DNA from: Halobacillus halophilus
GTDB taxonomy: Bacteria; Bacillota; Bacilli; Bacillales; Halobacillaceae
Reading direction: 5' to 3'
Assembly: GCF_020171985.1 (NCBI RefSeq)
Contig: NZ_JAIVAL010000003.1
Coordinates: forward strand, 124,001 to 188,000
Length of the DNA stretch: 64,000 nt
A program made the position numbers and the translations under genes. Within the stretch, counting starts at the first letter, position 1. Each line of letters starts with the position of its first letter. The notes beneath the pieces were generated by a model, which searched no databases, had not been told where the DNA came from, and was given only the letters and a program-made list of their open reading frames with translations. Shown here piece after piece: positions 35,550 to 45,161 of the stretch.

Positions 35550-35990
35550 TTAGTAACTCGACTTATAAGATTGATCTCTTACCACGACCGTTTCAGGCAC
35601 AAACTTTATTAATATATTCCGATCATCTAAATCCTGGAACATGGGATCCCATTCTTCCTGATCCGGTCCCACATAACGTTCAAGTAAACGGTGGGCCACT
35701 CCTCTGTCAAACGGCTCCACCGTCGCATGACCTCTAAACCCGGCATGCAGAACTTTTCCAGTAACAGGGTCGAAATCTACGATCCCGATGGCACACTCCG
35801 GATTTTCTTCAATTCTTTTCGGAAAACTGTCGGACGGTGTTCCAATGATATAAATACATTCATCTTCCCAGTAAAACCAGACGGGAGATTCTCTCGGCCC
35901 TTCCTTAGCTACAGTGGAAAGGTGAGCAAATAAAGGTTTTTTTAGAAATTCATCCAGATCAAAGGTTCTATCTCCAGGAATAATGTTCAT
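35550..35990 (-). CDS. Pyridoxamine 5'-phosphate oxidase-like flavoprotein
   Basis: 146 residues. FAHLSTVAKEGPRESPVWFYWEDECIYI is the usual first half of a PPOX-type split barrel that binds FMN or F420; PECAIGIVDFDPVTG and GHATVEPFD follow in order. The ATG has AAAGGAT at good spacing. Substrate unknown. It is distinct from the MSMEG_1061-like protein near 10 kb. Confidence 0.87.
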   Translation of the reverse strand: MNIIPGDRTFDLDEFLKKPLFAHLSTVAKEGPRESPVWFYWEDECIYIIGTPSDSFPKRIEENPECAIGIVDFDPVTGKVLHAGFRGHATVEPFDRGVAHRLLERYVGPDQEEWDPMFQDLDDRNILIKFVPETVVVRDQSYKSSY

Positions 35991-36193
35991 GTTCGTTCAT
36001 CCTTTCGATTTTTGTAAATTCACTATGACCTTTACTATATTCCATAACCATTATTTCAAAGTAAATCGACTAACTCAATTGCTATAGACAATAGTTTCCA
36101 AGGATGGCTGGAGCCTGTTTCAGACAGCATGTTCCCTTGTATAGTGCTTTATCATCAATCTCGTAATGTAGTACAGGAAATCATAACATTAGA

Positions 36194-36226
36194 AAACCAA
36201 GATAGCATGAAGCAGCCATCTTGGTC
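36194..36226 (-). terminator. Terminator of the urease operon
   Basis: On the minus strand, ACCAAGATGGC pairs with GCTATCTTGGT (one mismatch) and is followed by TTTTCT, 34 bases after ureD. Confidence 0.75.
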
Positions 36227-36259
36227 TTATGATTCTTAGTACACTGATACTATTCCCTG

Positions 36260-37072
36260 CTAATACTTTCTCCAGGAGATCTCCCCTTTATCTAATAATT
36301 CTCCCCTTGCAAAAGTATGAATATGGGAAATGATTCTCTCAATCGTTTGGGTGCGGTCACTTAGAATACGAACGACAATCCCTCCGTCTTCCATGTCAGA
36401 GATTCCGAGTCGTACATCCGGAAATGACTCATACACATTCTCATATAACCGTTCAGCAAGCTCCCGAGTAGCATTAGGGTGGAAGAGTACGAAAGAACCC
36501 ACATGCGTGTGGCCCTCTAACTGCAGGACGCCTTCCAGCTCCTCATCTGGTTCCAGAAGAAGGTGATCAAATAAGACAAGTTTTCCATTCTGGTAAACTT
36601 TCAACTTATTTCTCACCCAGTCGTAGCGGAAGTTCACTCCGTCCTCTGACCAGCCGGGAGTAATGATATCGCTGTAGAAAAAGACGGCATCAGACTCCAA
36701 TTCAATCGTCGTATTCTGGATAAAGCGGGCTCCTTCATACAAGATCAAAGGATCCAGAAAATATTCTAGAACACTATCAGCCGCCAGTTGAATGTTCGTA
36801 TGCTGCTCTACTGGTCGCGAAGGAGTTTTATACACCTTAGTGGAAGCTTGACTGGTAACCGCCAACTCCGCTCCTTCTCCCAGTGTAATAGTTGACTCAT
36901 ATGTATCCCCATCGACGTATCCACCACCAACGTGGATCAGGTAGACAGACAGGGAATCATCATCAAGACGAACGGGTCGCGTAAACTTAAAGGCTCCTTC
37001 ATAATAACCATGAATCTTCGTTCTCGCATGGCGCTTCTTCGCCTCAAGACTTAGAAGGCCTGTTTCCCTCAT
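36260..37072 (-). CDS. ureD: Urease accessory protein UreD (UreH)
   Basis: 270 residues. [39 protein letters not shown] is the strongly conserved UreD core, and [18 protein letters not shown] follows. UreD is the scaffold that joins UreF and UreG to the urease apoprotein and provides a nickel tunnel. Its ATG overlaps the ureG stop by 4 nt (ATGA). It is the last gene of the operon. Confidence 0.95.
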   Translation of the reverse strand: MRETGLLSLEAKKRHARTKIHGYYEGAFKFTRPVRLDDDSLSVYLIHVGGGYVDGDTYESTITLGEGAELAVTSQASTKVYKTPSRPVEQHTNIQLAADSVLEYFLDPLILYEGARFIQNTTIELESDAVFFYSDIITPGWSEDGVNFRYDWVRNKLKVYQNGKLVLFDHLLLEPDEELEGVLQLEGHTHVGSFVLFHPNATRELAERLYENVYESFPDVRLGISDMEDGGIVVRILSDRTQTIERIISHIHTFARGELLDKGEISWRKY

Positions 37073-37683
37073 GATTTTAATCCTGTAAGAAAGGCATTAG
37101 ATTTGATCCACTCAATCACTTCATCCAAACCGTCCTGAGTCTTTAAATTTGTAAAAACAAACGGTTTTTCTCCTCTCGCTTTGATGGTATCTTCCCGCAT
37201 CACATCCAAATCTGCTCCGACATAAGGAGCAAGATCGGTCTTATTAACCACAAATAAATCCGATTTAATCATCCCCTGTCCATTTTTCCTCGGAATTTTC
37301 TCTCCCTGGGCCACATCAATAATATAGATGGAGAAATCCACTAGTTCTGGACTGAAGGTAGCGGCTAAGTTATCGCCTCCACTTTCCACAAAGATCAAAT
37401 CGAGATCATTGTGCCGCTCCTTCAATTCATCAATAGCTGAGAAATTCATCGAAGCGTCTTCCCGGATTGCCGTATGAGGACAACCACCTGTTTCGACCCC
37501 AATTACGCGATCGTCCTCTAACACTCCATTTTTCAAAAGAAACATCGCATCTTCTTTTGTGTAAATATCGTTAGTAATGACCGCCATACTCAGTTCATCT
37601 TTAAGCTCCCTGGTAATTCTCTCCACTAGCATCGTTTTCCCAGCCCCGACAGGGCCACCCACTCCAATACAAATCGGTTCCAT
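37069..37683 (-). CDS. ureG: Urease accessory GTPase UreG
   Basis: 204 residues. GGPVGAGKT is the P-loop, [10 protein letters not shown] the switch region, [17 protein letters not shown] the CPH nickel-binding motif, [13 protein letters not shown] the Walker B region, and NKTDLAP the guanine-specificity motif. GTP hydrolysis drives nickel delivery to urease. It starts at ATG 37683, downstream of ureF, and overlaps ureD. Confidence 0.97.
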   Translation of the reverse strand: MEPICIGVGGPVGAGKTMLVERITRELKDELSMAVITNDIYTKEDAMFLLKNGVLEDDRVIGVETGGCPHTAIREDASMNFSAIDELKERHNDLDLIFVESGGDNLAATFSPELVDFSIYIIDVAQGEKIPRKNGQGMIKSDLFVVNKTDLAPYVGADLDVMREDTIKARGEKPFVFTNLKTQDGLDEVIEWIKSNAFLTGLKS

Positions 37684-37716
37684 CTATTCCACTCCTCTAG
37701 TTTGATAAGATTTCAA

Positions 37717-38403
37717 TTAAGACATGAACAGGCGGACATTTAACCGCTCATGGTGCATCTGTGCGATTTCAAGACCCGGACTTCCCGCTCCTAAATCATC
37801 AGGGCAAAGCCCCATAATAGACTCAACTGCTACTATCACATAAGGCTGCAGGTCGAGCAGGATCTTCTGCCCGGCTGTCTGCCCGATCGGAATTCCACGG
37901 ACCGCATTTTGCACAAGCGAAGACAGGTTCGTGAATAAAAACGTCTCCAGTGCTGATTCTTTAGGGATCCCCAGCGAATGATAAACAGCCGCGAGGACAA
38001 CAGCAGGATGACCATATGCTTGCTTTTTCTTAATCCAGGACAAGTATTCACTCAAATCAGGCGATGGATATAATTCCATGCACAGTTTGGCCAGACGTTC
38101 ACCCATTTTCCGATTTCCTTCTCTCGTTTCCCGTGCCACACAAGTAGCGAACAACACGTGATCGATGTCCAAAAGACCTTCAGGACTGTCTCTTTCCATA
38201 CTTTCATACGCCAAACGGCAGGCAAGTCCATCGTTGAAAACTAACTGCTTTTTTAAAAAAACGAGCAGCGCTTGCTTAAAACTCTCCGTTCCCGTCACCA
38301 CATCCTCTTGAATATACGTTTCAAATCCAAATGAATGAGAAAAGGCCCCCGAGGGAAACTGTGAATCACTAAGCTGCAAGAGAGGCATTAGTCCATTAGT
38401 CAT
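37717..38403 (-). CDS. ureF: Urease accessory protein UreF
   Basis: 228 residues, all-helical. LLQLSDSQFPSGAFSHSFGFETYIQ is the UreF N-terminal signature, and PSPDLSEYLSWIKKKQAYGHPAVVLAA follows. UreF activates the GTPase UreG in the UreDFG complex. The ATG at 38403 overlaps the ureE stop by 8 nt (ATGACTAA), so I use it rather than the TTG at 38415. Confidence 0.95.
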   Translation of the reverse strand: MTNGLMPLLQLSDSQFPSGAFSHSFGFETYIQEDVVTGTESFKQALLVFLKKQLVFNDGLACRLAYESMERDSPEGLLDIDHVLFATCVARETREGNRKMGERLAKLCMELYPSPDLSEYLSWIKKKQAYGHPAVVLAAVYHSLGIPKESALETFLFTNLSSLVQNAVRGIPIGQTAGQKILLDLQPYVIVAVESIMGLCPDDLGAGSPGLEIAQMHHERLNVRLFMS

Positions 38404-38842
38404 GATGATGTCCAATGTAACGGAATGGCTGCGGCACCTTTCTATTTTCTCGCTTATGCGGCACGCCTAAGTCCAGCAGCAATTCCTCAATCAAATAATC
38501 GTATTGAACGATCATATCCTCCCCTACAAACTGAGCAGGTAAATGCCGGTTTCCGAGCTGATGCGCGGTATCCCCCATTTGCTGCATGGTGGTTGGACTG
38601 ATGACTAATACATCATCTTTTTTCACTGAAATGACGACCATATTTTTTTCATCCATATATAATACGTCTCCATCGGACAGTTCTTCATTTTTAGACAATC
38701 TGACCCCGATTTCATTTCCATGGTCTGTTTTCATACGCTGAATTCTTTTGACCAGCTGCTCGCTGTCCAGGTACACGTATTCAATATGGGGAGCCCGCTT
38801 TTCCAGAGTAGCTACGTTACCAACTACATTTTCAATAATCAT
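38396..38842 (-). CDS. ureE: Urease accessory nickel chaperone UreE
   Basis: 148 residues. The N-terminal peptide-binding domain (GVRLSKNEELSDGDVLYMDEK) and C-terminal metal-binding domain (AHQLGNRHLPAQF, with the conserved His) are clear. The His tail is short (GHHHD), so nickel storage is probably limited compared with Klebsiella UreE. The ATG at 38842 follows GAGGTGAGG. Confidence 0.95.
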   Translation of the reverse strand: MIIENVVGNVATLEKRAPHIEYVYLDSEQLVKRIQRMKTDHGNEIGVRLSKNEELSDGDVLYMDEKNMVVISVKKDDVLVISPTTMQQMGDTAHQLGNRHLPAQFVGEDMIVQYDYLIEELLLDLGVPHKRENRKVPQPFRYIGHHHD

Positions 38843-38852
38843 TTTCCTCACC

Positions 38853-40562
38853 TCAAAATAAGAAATATCGTTGTGCTAATGGTACGGTTTCGGCAGGTTC
38901 ACAATCGATTACCTGTCCATCTACTTTCACCACATAGGTTTGTGGGTCGACTTCGATCTTTGGTGTGCCTCCATTATGGATCATCGATCGTTTTGTTAGG
39001 TTTCGCACACCGGAAATCGGACGCACTTGCTTTTTTAATCCCAGTTTATCATGCAGCTCATTCTCATAAGCTTTGTTTGATATAAACGTGATCGATGTAC
39101 GGTCTTTCGCTTGGCCGTGAGAACCGAACATTTCCCGGTAAAAAACAGGCTGGGGTGTAGGGATGCTGGCATTCGGATCGCCCATCAAGCTGTGAGCGAT
39201 GATCCCGCCTTTAATGATGAGCTCTGGTTTTACACCAAAAAATTTCGGGTCCCATAGGACGAGATCAGCCAGTTTCCCACCTTCCACGGATCCAACATAA
39301 TCGGATATGCCGTGGGTAATCGCCGGATTAATGGTGTATTTAGCAATATATCGTTTGGCCCTGAAGTTGTCCTTCGTTTCGTGATCTCCTTCTAATGAGC
39401 CCCGTTGTTTTTTCATTTTATCGGCCGTCTGCCACGTACGAATAATGACTTCCCCCACACGACCCATGGCCTGTGAATCAGACGAGATCATACTGAATAC
39501 TCCGAGATCATGGAGGATGTCTTCAGCTGCAATCGTTTCTTTACGAATACGCGAATCGGCAAAAGCGATATCTTCCGGCACACTTGGATCCAGATGGTGA
39601 CAAACCATCAGCATATCCAGGTGCTCTTCAAGCGTATTCACTGTATATGGCCTCGTTGGATTCGTGGAAGAAGGAAGGATATTTGGATAACTCGCCGCTT
39701 CAATAATATCTGGAGCGTGCCCTCCCCCTGCGCCTTCCGTGTGATACGTATGAATCACACGGTCGTTAATGGCTTCAAGCGTATGCTCAACAAATCCGCC
39801 TTCATTCAACGTATCGGTATGTATCGCGACTTGAACATCGAATCGATCTGCCACCCGTAAACACGTATCTATTGATGAAGCAGTCGTTCCCCAGTCTTCA
39901 TGAAGCTTCAAGCCTACAGCCCCGGCTTCCACTTGTTCTTCAATGGCTTTTTCACTGGACGTATTCCCTTTTCCTAAAAACCCTAGATTCATCGGATATT
40001 CATCTGCTGCTTCAAGCATTCGATGGATATTCCATGGACCCGGGGTACAAGTCGTTGCTTTCGTTCCAGTCGCCGGGCCGGTGCCTCCTCCGATCATCGT
40101 TGTGATTCCGGAAGACAGGGCCGTTTCAATTTGCTGCGGTGATACAAAATGAATATGAGCATCAATACCGCCTGCTGTAACGATCATCCCTTCAGCAGCT
40201 ACGACTTCCGTAGATGCTCCAATGATGATATCGACGTTATCCATTAATAAAGGATTACCTGCTTTTCCAATGGTGGAAATCCAACCTTCTTTTACACCGA
40301 TATCAGCTTTAATAATGCCGGAGTGATCCAGAATGAGCGCATTTGTTATCACAAGATCTACAGCCTCTTCGCTTTCAGCCAAAGGATGCTGCCCCATACC
40401 GTCGCGGATCACTTTACCGCCGCCAAACTTTACTTCATCTCCATACGTCGTATAATCCTTTTCCACTTCAATGAATAAGTCCGTATCCGCTAAGCGGACT
40501 GCATCTCCAGTCGTCGGACCGAACATATCAGCATATTGCTTTCGTGACATCTCAAAACTCAT
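38853..40562 (-). CDS. ureC: Urease alpha subunit UreC
   Basis: 569 residues, full length. All active-site residues are visible: His136 and His138 (DAHIHF), carbamylated Lys219 (AVGLKLHED), His248 (VAIHTD), His274 (TYHTEGAGG), the flap Cys321-His322 (MVCHHLDP) and Asp362 ([10 protein letters not shown]). The nickel enzyme hydrolyses urea to ammonia and carbamate. The ATG overlaps ureB by 4 nt. It assembles with UreA and UreB. Confidence 0.98.
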   Translation of the reverse strand: MSFEMSRKQYADMFGPTTGDAVRLADTDLFIEVEKDYTTYGDEVKFGGGKVIRDGMGQHPLAESEEAVDLVITNALILDHSGIIKADIGVKEGWISTIGKAGNPLLMDNVDIIIGASTEVVAAEGMIVTAGGIDAHIHFVSPQQIETALSSGITTMIGGGTGPATGTKATTCTPGPWNIHRMLEAADEYPMNLGFLGKGNTSSEKAIEEQVEAGAVGLKLHEDWGTTASSIDTCLRVADRFDVQVAIHTDTLNEGGFVEHTLEAINDRVIHTYHTEGAGGGHAPDIIEAASYPNILPSSTNPTRPYTVNTLEEHLDMLMVCHHLDPSVPEDIAFADSRIRKETIAAEDILHDLGVFSMISSDSQAMGRVGEVIIRTWQTADKMKKQRGSLEGDHETKDNFRAKRYIAKYTINPAITHGISDYVGSVEGGKLADLVLWDPKFFGVKPELIIKGGIIAHSLMGDPNASIPTPQPVFYREMFGSHGQAKDRTSITFISNKAYENELHDKLGLKKQVRPISGVRNLTKRSMIHNGGTPKIEVDPQTYVVKVDGQVIDCEPAETVPLAQRYFLF

Positions 40563-40870
40563 AGCTCGACCCTCCCGTTCAGCTGATTATTCAAACCATA
40601 GATCTTCCTTTCACCGGAAAACGCTACAAGCTCTATCTCTTTTTCATCACCTGGTTCAAAACGGACAGCTGTCCCCGCTGGAATGTTTAAGTGCCTGCCT
40701 TTTGCCTGTTCCCGGTCAAATTGCAGGTAGGGATTCACTTCAAAAAAATGAAAGTGGGATCCAATTTGGACTGGACGATCTCCTCGATTTAATACGTTCA
40801 CTTTAACGGTTTCTTTCCCTTCATTACATAAGATCGGATCTTTCCGTAACACAAATTCTCCTGGTACCAT
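40559..40870 (-). CDS. ureB: Urease beta subunit UreB
   Basis: 103 residues. [24 protein letters not shown] and [24 protein letters not shown] are the conserved UreB blocks. It packs against UreC in the (UreABC)3 trimer. It lies 15 bases after ureA and overlaps ureC by 4 nt. The ATG has a good AAGGAGG site. Confidence 0.97.
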   Translation of the reverse strand: MVPGEFVLRKDPILCNEGKETVKVNVLNRGDRPVQIGSHFHFFEVNPYLQFDREQAKGRHLNIPAGTAVRFEPGDEKEIELVAFSGERKIYGLNNQLNGRVEL

Positions 40871-40885
40871 CCTTCAGCCTCCTTA

Positions 40886-41188
40886 TCATCGAATAGGGTC
40901 ATGAATCGTCACGAGCTTTACGCCATCTGGAAAAGTTGCTTCCACTTGAATATCAGGAAGCATTTCCGGAATCCCTTCCAGGACATCTTCTTGCTCAAGA
41001 ATGGTTGCGCCAAACTGCATTAATTCCGCAACGGACTTCCCATCCCTTGCTCCTTCCACCACTTCGTAAGTAATGATAGCCACCGCTTCAGGATAATTAA
41101 GCTGCAATCCCCTTTCCTGACGTCTTCTTGCCAGGTCAGCAGCCGTGACCACCATGAGCTTTTCCATCTCTCTCGATGTTAATTTCAC
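40886..41188 (-). CDS. ureA: Urease gamma subunit UreA
   Basis: 100 residues from GTG 41188, which follows GAGGTGACT and gives the usual UreA length and start ([14 protein letters not shown]). [24 protein letters not shown] and [21 protein letters not shown] are the gamma-subunit signatures. The frame upstream to 41242 includes the ribosome site and is rejected. Confidence 0.97.
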   Translation of the reverse strand: MKLTSREMEKLMVVTAADLARRRQERGLQLNYPEAVAIITYEVVEGARDGKSVAELMQFGATILEQEDVLEGIPEMLPDIQVEATFPDGVKLVTIHDPIR

Positions 41189-41222
41189 ACAGTCACCTCC
41201 CCTCTTTCCACCGAATGTGTTC

Positions 41223-41465
41223 TTACGGCTGGCCGTCTTCACCTTTCATATATTCCACTACAGGTCGAAAGGCAATATACAACCCTGCAATGATCAACCA
41301 GCTAAACGATAAATACGTCCATCCTTTGAAAAATTCCAGGCTGTAGTTATACCCTGTGATGAACATGATCCCCGGAAAAGCGACAATAAATAATGCCGTC
41401 AATCCGAACGCCCACCTTCTGCATAGTTTCGCGTCTTTATCTAGCTGATGCTCGTTTTCCTTCAT
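41223..41465 (-). CDS. Small membrane protein partner of the symporter
   Basis: 80 residues from ATG 41465 after GGAGGAAG, overlapping the 3' end of the symporter gene by 29 nt. Two hydrophobic helices (about 20-40 and 50-68), a charged N-terminus and an acidic tail resemble the small subunit (DUF485-like) encoded with some sodium:solute symporters. It probably assembles with the urea transporter. Confidence 0.75.
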   Translation of the reverse strand: MKENEHQLDKDAKLCRRWAFGLTALFIVAFPGIMFITGYNYSLEFFKGWTYLSFSWLIIAGLYIAFRPVVEYMKGEDGQP

Positions 41466-43005
41466 AAACGACTTCCTCCTCTGTTGTTTCGTCGTCATGT
41501 TCATCATCATCAAAGCTTCTGAACTTATCTTGCAGGGAGTCAAAATCAAACTCCTGATTCGCTATTAAAGCATGTCCAATCGAAATCGTTCCACTAACAA
41601 TGAAGACGGTAATGTTCCCGAAAAACATCGATTGAAGTTCTCCCAGTGTACTCACACTAATTTCTCCATAAAGAAGGTTAGCTGACGTCAGCCAAGCCGT
41701 GACCCCGGTGATGAGGCCTGCGGATGCTCCGTAGAACGTTCCAGCGTTGGTAGCCTTTTTCCAGAGAAGCCCCAGCGTGACAGGGATTACGGCTCCACTC
41801 ACGAATATTCCCATGGCCATATAAACCCAGCCTAAACCAATTCCGACTTTAAACAGCAAGATGGAAAGGACACCCATCATTAAACCGAATCCTAACGTTA
41901 CACGGCGGGACACATACAAAAGACGTCCACTGCTCGCTTTAGGATTAATCGACTTCCGGTAAATATCGGTCACAATAATATTCGTGATCGCTGTTAGTTC
42001 AGCAGCTCCCGTAGACATAACAGCCATAAATAACATAGCTAGAAACAAGATCGAACCAACGCCGCCCAGCAAGTGGGCAGCCATTTCCGGTGCCACAGAG
42101 TCAGGGCTTCCAACCGTGATCCCAAGACCGGCCGCACTTACTCCAAGAAAAGTTGCAATTGCAAATGGAATCGAAAACCATGAAATTCCACCATATATGT
42201 ATGCTCGTGATGCTGCGCTGTCTTTACTGGCAATGGCCCGCTGCCAATATGCCTGGTCAACGAATACCGCACCAAAGTTTCCTATGATGTTAATCATTCC
42301 AAAGAACAGACCGGGTACAGAAGCCATTGTAAGCATGGAATTGGAAGACGGCATATTTTTCAGCCCTTCATAGATAGGATCAATTCCAAATTTGACATAA
42401 ACGACGGTTGCAAAAATAGCCAGGATCGTAAAAATCATGACGGTATTGAAGTAATCAGCAATGAAAGAGGCTTTCAGTCCACCAATCATGGTGTAAATCG
42501 TGAAGGTGAGCGGAATCAGAAAAGCGGCTACGTAAATGTTCATCCCCGTGAGAGAATTCAGGGCAATCGCTCCACCAAGAACGACCATCGACGTTACGAG
42601 GATATTCGTCATTAAAGCAAATCCCATAATTAAACGGTGGTTTTTCTTATCGAAGCGCTGTCCAATAAACTCCAGGAACGTGTGAGCGTTAGGTGCCCGC
42701 TTTTTCAAGTGAATCGCCACAATTGCAAACAGCAGCACCTGAATACAAGCACCTGCAGCATACCAATAAGGACCACTGATCCCGTATTGATACCCTGTCG
42801 AAGACGACATCATTAATGTCGCTGCCCAGGTCCATGCCGCAATAATAGAAGCACTCGCTAATCCAACCCCTACACTTCTTCCTGCCGTACTGAATTGCTC
42901 GGCAGTCATCGCTTGTTTCCTTCTTCGCTGCAGCACAAACGTTATAAGAGTAAAGAACAATCCAAAAACCAACAACAGAACATAGCCAACATAAGATGGT
43001 AACAA
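41437..43005 (-). CDS. Sodium:solute symporter, probable urea transporter (Dur3-like)
   Basis: 522 residues with about 14 helices. FSTAGRSVGVGLASASIIAAWTWAATLM and KKRAPNAHTFLEFIGQRF closely resemble the Dur3 urea/polyamine branch of the SSS family, including the WTWAATL block. TTG 43005, behind GGAGGGTG, is chosen; upstream codons run into the promoter. It is the first gene of the urease operon, so urea uptake is strongly suggested. Acidic C-terminal tail (DDDEHDDETTEEE). Confidence 0.88.
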   Translation of the reverse strand: MLPSYVGYVLLLVFGLFFTLITFVLQRRRKQAMTAEQFSTAGRSVGVGLASASIIAAWTWAATLMMSSSTGYQYGISGPYWYAAGACIQVLLFAIVAIHLKKRAPNAHTFLEFIGQRFDKKNHRLIMGFALMTNILVTSMVVLGGAIALNSLTGMNIYVAAFLIPLTFTIYTMIGGLKASFIADYFNTVMIFTILAIFATVVYVKFGIDPIYEGLKNMPSSNSMLTMASVPGLFFGMINIIGNFGAVFVDQAYWQRAIASKDSAASRAYIYGGISWFSIPFAIATFLGVSAAGLGITVGSPDSVAPEMAAHLLGGVGSILFLAMLFMAVMSTGAAELTAITNIIVTDIYRKSINPKASSGRLLYVSRRVTLGFGLMMGVLSILLFKVGIGLGWVYMAMGIFVSGAVIPVTLGLLWKKATNAGTFYGASAGLITGVTAWLTSANLLYGEISVSTLGELQSMFFGNITVFIVSGTISIGHALIANQEFDFDSLQDKFRSFDDDEHDDETTEEEVVYEGKRASAR

Positions 43006-43039
43006 TAGGCACCCTCCAAATATTTGTAATATGCAGAAT

Positions 43040-43067
43040 AATATATCATATTCTGACAATTAATCAA
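43040..43067 (-). promoter_or_regulatory. Promoter of the urea transport/urease operon
   Basis: On the minus strand, TTGATT (43067-43062), 16-nt spacer, TATATT (43045-43040). The start would be near 43033. The weak -35 fits an activator-dependent promoter. Confidence 0.65.
43047..43061. promoter_or_regulatory. Candidate CodY box
   Basis: CATATTCTGACAATT matches the CodY consensus AATTTTCWGAAAATT at 12 of 15 positions and lies in the promoter spacer. CodY would repress when branched-chain amino acids and GTP are high. A dyad CAGAATA-8-TATTCTG also spans 43034-43055. Confidence 0.55.
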
Positions 43068-43074
43068 CATTAAA

Positions 43075-43091
43075 TGTAAGGAAACCTGACA
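43075..43091. promoter_or_regulatory. TnrA/GlnR box
   Basis: TGTAAGGAAACCTGACA fits the TGTNA-N7-TNACA consensus exactly. Its centre (43083) is about 50 bp upstream of the predicted start, the position at which TnrA activates in B. subtilis. It suggests induction of urea uptake and urease under nitrogen limitation. Confidence 0.75.
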
Positions 43092-43275
43092 TGCAGAGAA
43101 TTTAGTAAGCGTTACCAATTCTGAACCTCTGCTATTTTGCTACTTAATAGAAAAATAAAGAAAATAATGTATGAATACCACCTTTATGTTATAATTCCTC
43201 ACATGAACACAGACAACCTATCTTTAAAGAGACTCACGCATCTCTTAAAAATCTATTTCGGTTTAAGGAGATAAA

Positions 43276-44343
43276 ATGGACACACACATCACAAAACAAC
43301 CTAAGGGATTAAAAGAAACCAAACCTATCCTGATCATTTTCTTTTTATTCCTATTCACAATCGCGACCGTGATCCTTGCGATAGGAATGGGGCCCGTTTC
43401 TGTCCCCGCAGCCACGACGTCAAAAATTCTTCTGAGTAAGCTTCCCTATCTCTCCAATCTGGTGGAAAGTGGCTGGACACAGTTGGATGAGAACATTATA
43501 TGGGGTTTGCGGCTTCCAAGAGTTTTACTGGGCTTAATTGTCGGAGCTTCCTTATCAGTTACCGGAGTGACCTTGCAGGCTCTGGTGCGAAATCATTTGG
43601 CTGATCCATTTATTCTCGGAGTATCTTCAGGAGCGTCCGCAACAGCTACATTAGGTATGTTATTCGGCACGTTCTCCTTCCTTGGTACGTATTCACTGTC
43701 CATCAGCGCCTTTTTAGGAGCAGCGTTTGTCATCATAGTCGTTTATGCTCTCTCAAGAGTGAACGGGAAGATTAATATGACGCAATTGTTATTATCAGGA
43801 GTGGCTATCGGCCTGATTATGGAATCGATCACAAAGCTGATCACATTAAGCGCCCCGAATGCATTAGGTTTACATAACGCTACATTCTGGATGGCCGGCA
43901 GCCTGGCCGGAGCTAAATGGGAGTATTTAACGCTTCCGCTGCTTGCCATGATCATATGCATGACCATTTTATTAATCAATTATCGTGCCCTTAACGCACT
44001 ATTGGCTGGAGATGAAGCAGCCGGGGCTCTAGGGTTTAATGTGAATATCCTGCAAACGATGCTTGTATTAATTGCATCACTGTTGGCCGGCGTGACGATT
44101 GCCGTAAGCGGTTCGATCGGGTTTGTCGGGTTAATGGTTCCTCACATCACCCGGCTGCTGGTAGGATCCGACCATAAAAAAGTACTGCCCGTAAGCGCCT
44201 TTTTAGGAGGAATATTAGTCGTATGGACCGATGTGGCTGCCCGATTAATCATTGCCCCCGAAGAATTGCCGATCGGGGTCTTAACAGCCATCATTGGAGG
44301 TCCATTTTTCATTTGGCTATTAAAAAGAAATGCCAGAAAATAA
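43276..44343 (+). CDS. FecCD-family ABC importer permease
   Basis: 355 residues with about ten membrane helices. RLPRVLLGLIVGASLSVTGVTLQALVRNHLADPFILGVSSGA is the BtuC/FecCD signature block, and GSIGFVGLMVPHITRLLVG the ATPase-coupling loop. Its family imports siderophores, haem, cobalamin or nickel complexes. The ATG follows AAGGAG. It starts a three-gene operon divergent from the urease operon, which makes nickel a candidate cargo. Confidence 0.94.
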   Translation: MDTHITKQPKGLKETKPILIIFFLFLFTIATVILAIGMGPVSVPAATTSKILLSKLPYLSNLVESGWTQLDENIIWGLRLPRVLLGLIVGASLSVTGVTLQALVRNHLADPFILGVSSGASATATLGMLFGTFSFLGTYSLSISAFLGAAFVIIVVYALSRVNGKINMTQLLLSGVAIGLIMESITKLITLSAPNALGLHNATFWMAGSLAGAKWEYLTLPLLAMIICMTILLINYRALNALLAGDEAAGALGFNVNILQTMLVLIASLLAGVTIAVSGSIGFVGLMVPHITRLLVGSDHKKVLPVSAFLGGILVVWTDVAARLIIAPEELPIGVLTAIIGGPFFIWLLKRNARK

Positions 44344-44357
44344 AAGGGGAGAAAATT

Positions 44358-45161
44358 ATGAATCTACATGTAGAGAATCTCAGTTTCTCTTATAACGAGC
44401 ACACGATCCTAAACGATATTTCGATGAAGGTGGCCAGCGGAGAATTTGTTGGAATCATTGGACCAAATGGCTGCGGCAAATCTACCTTATTAAAAAACTT
44501 ATATCGTTCCCTGACTCCAGACACAGGTTCTATTTATTTAGATCATAAAGGCTATAAAGATTTAAAAGTTAAGGAATTAGCGAGGAAACTAGGTGTCATC
44601 GGACAGGACAACACACTCCCTTTCGACTTTGCTGTCAATGACATCGTGGCCATGGGAAGAAGCCCCCACAAAAAGCTTTTTCAAGGCGACACCAAAGAAG
44701 ATATGGAAATTATCCAAAATGCTCTTGAAAAAGTGGATATGCACACAATGGCGGACAAGAATTACTTATATCTCTCCGGCGGGGAAAAACAGCGTGTCCT
44801 ACTGGCAAGAGTCTTGTCCCAGCAGACCGACTTTCTCATATTAGATGAACCTACCAACCATCTGGACATTCATCACCAACTGAGAATATTTGATGTAATT
44901 AAGGGATTGGGGGCAACGGTACTTTCCGCTATTCACGACCTCAACATCGCGGCCCTGTATTGTGACCGAATTTACGTAATGAAGAATGGATCCATTTATA
45001 AGTCAGGCACTCCAGAAGAGATCTTAACGACTGATCTTATTCAGGAAGTATTCACTATTAAAACCGATGTAAGAATCCATCCGGTAACCAAAAAAGTAAT
45101 GATTACATACTTACCAGAAAGCATCCTCAATAAAGGAGAGAATAACATTGAAGAAGATTAA
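44358..45161 (+). CDS. FecE-type ABC importer ATPase
   Basis: 267 residues. GPNGCGKST is Walker A, GQDNTLPFDFAVNDIVAMGR the Q-loop region, LSGGEKQRV the signature and LILDEPTNHLD Walker B/D-loop, followed by the H-loop in SAIHDLN. It powers import by the adjacent permease. ATG 44358 follows AAGGGGAG, 14 bases after the permease stop; the longer frame at 44223 overlaps the permease and is rejected. Confidence 0.95.
   Translation: MNLHVENLSFSYNEHTILNDISMKVASGEFVGIIGPNGCGKSTLLKNLYRSLTPDTGSIYLDHKGYKDLKVKELARKLGVIGQDNTLPFDFAVNDIVAMGRSPHKKLFQGDTKEDMEIIQNALEKVDMHTMADKNYLYLSGGEKQRVLLARVLSQQTDFLILDEPTNHLDIHHQLRIFDVIKGLGATVLSAIHDLNIAALYCDRIYVMKNGSIYKSGTPEEILTTDLIQEVFTIKTDVRIHPVTKKVMITYLPESILNKGENNIEED

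Noticed and set aside
43034-43055. Dyad CAGAATA/TATTCTG as a separate operator
   Set aside because: Mentioned only with the CodY-like box; it overlaps the -10 region and is not similar to a known operator, so not listed as a site on its own.
44223-44357. Upstream extension of the FecE-type ATPase frame
   Set aside because: It overlaps the permease gene in another frame and is composed of Cys/Arg-rich shadow sequence; ATG 44358 has AAGGGGAG.
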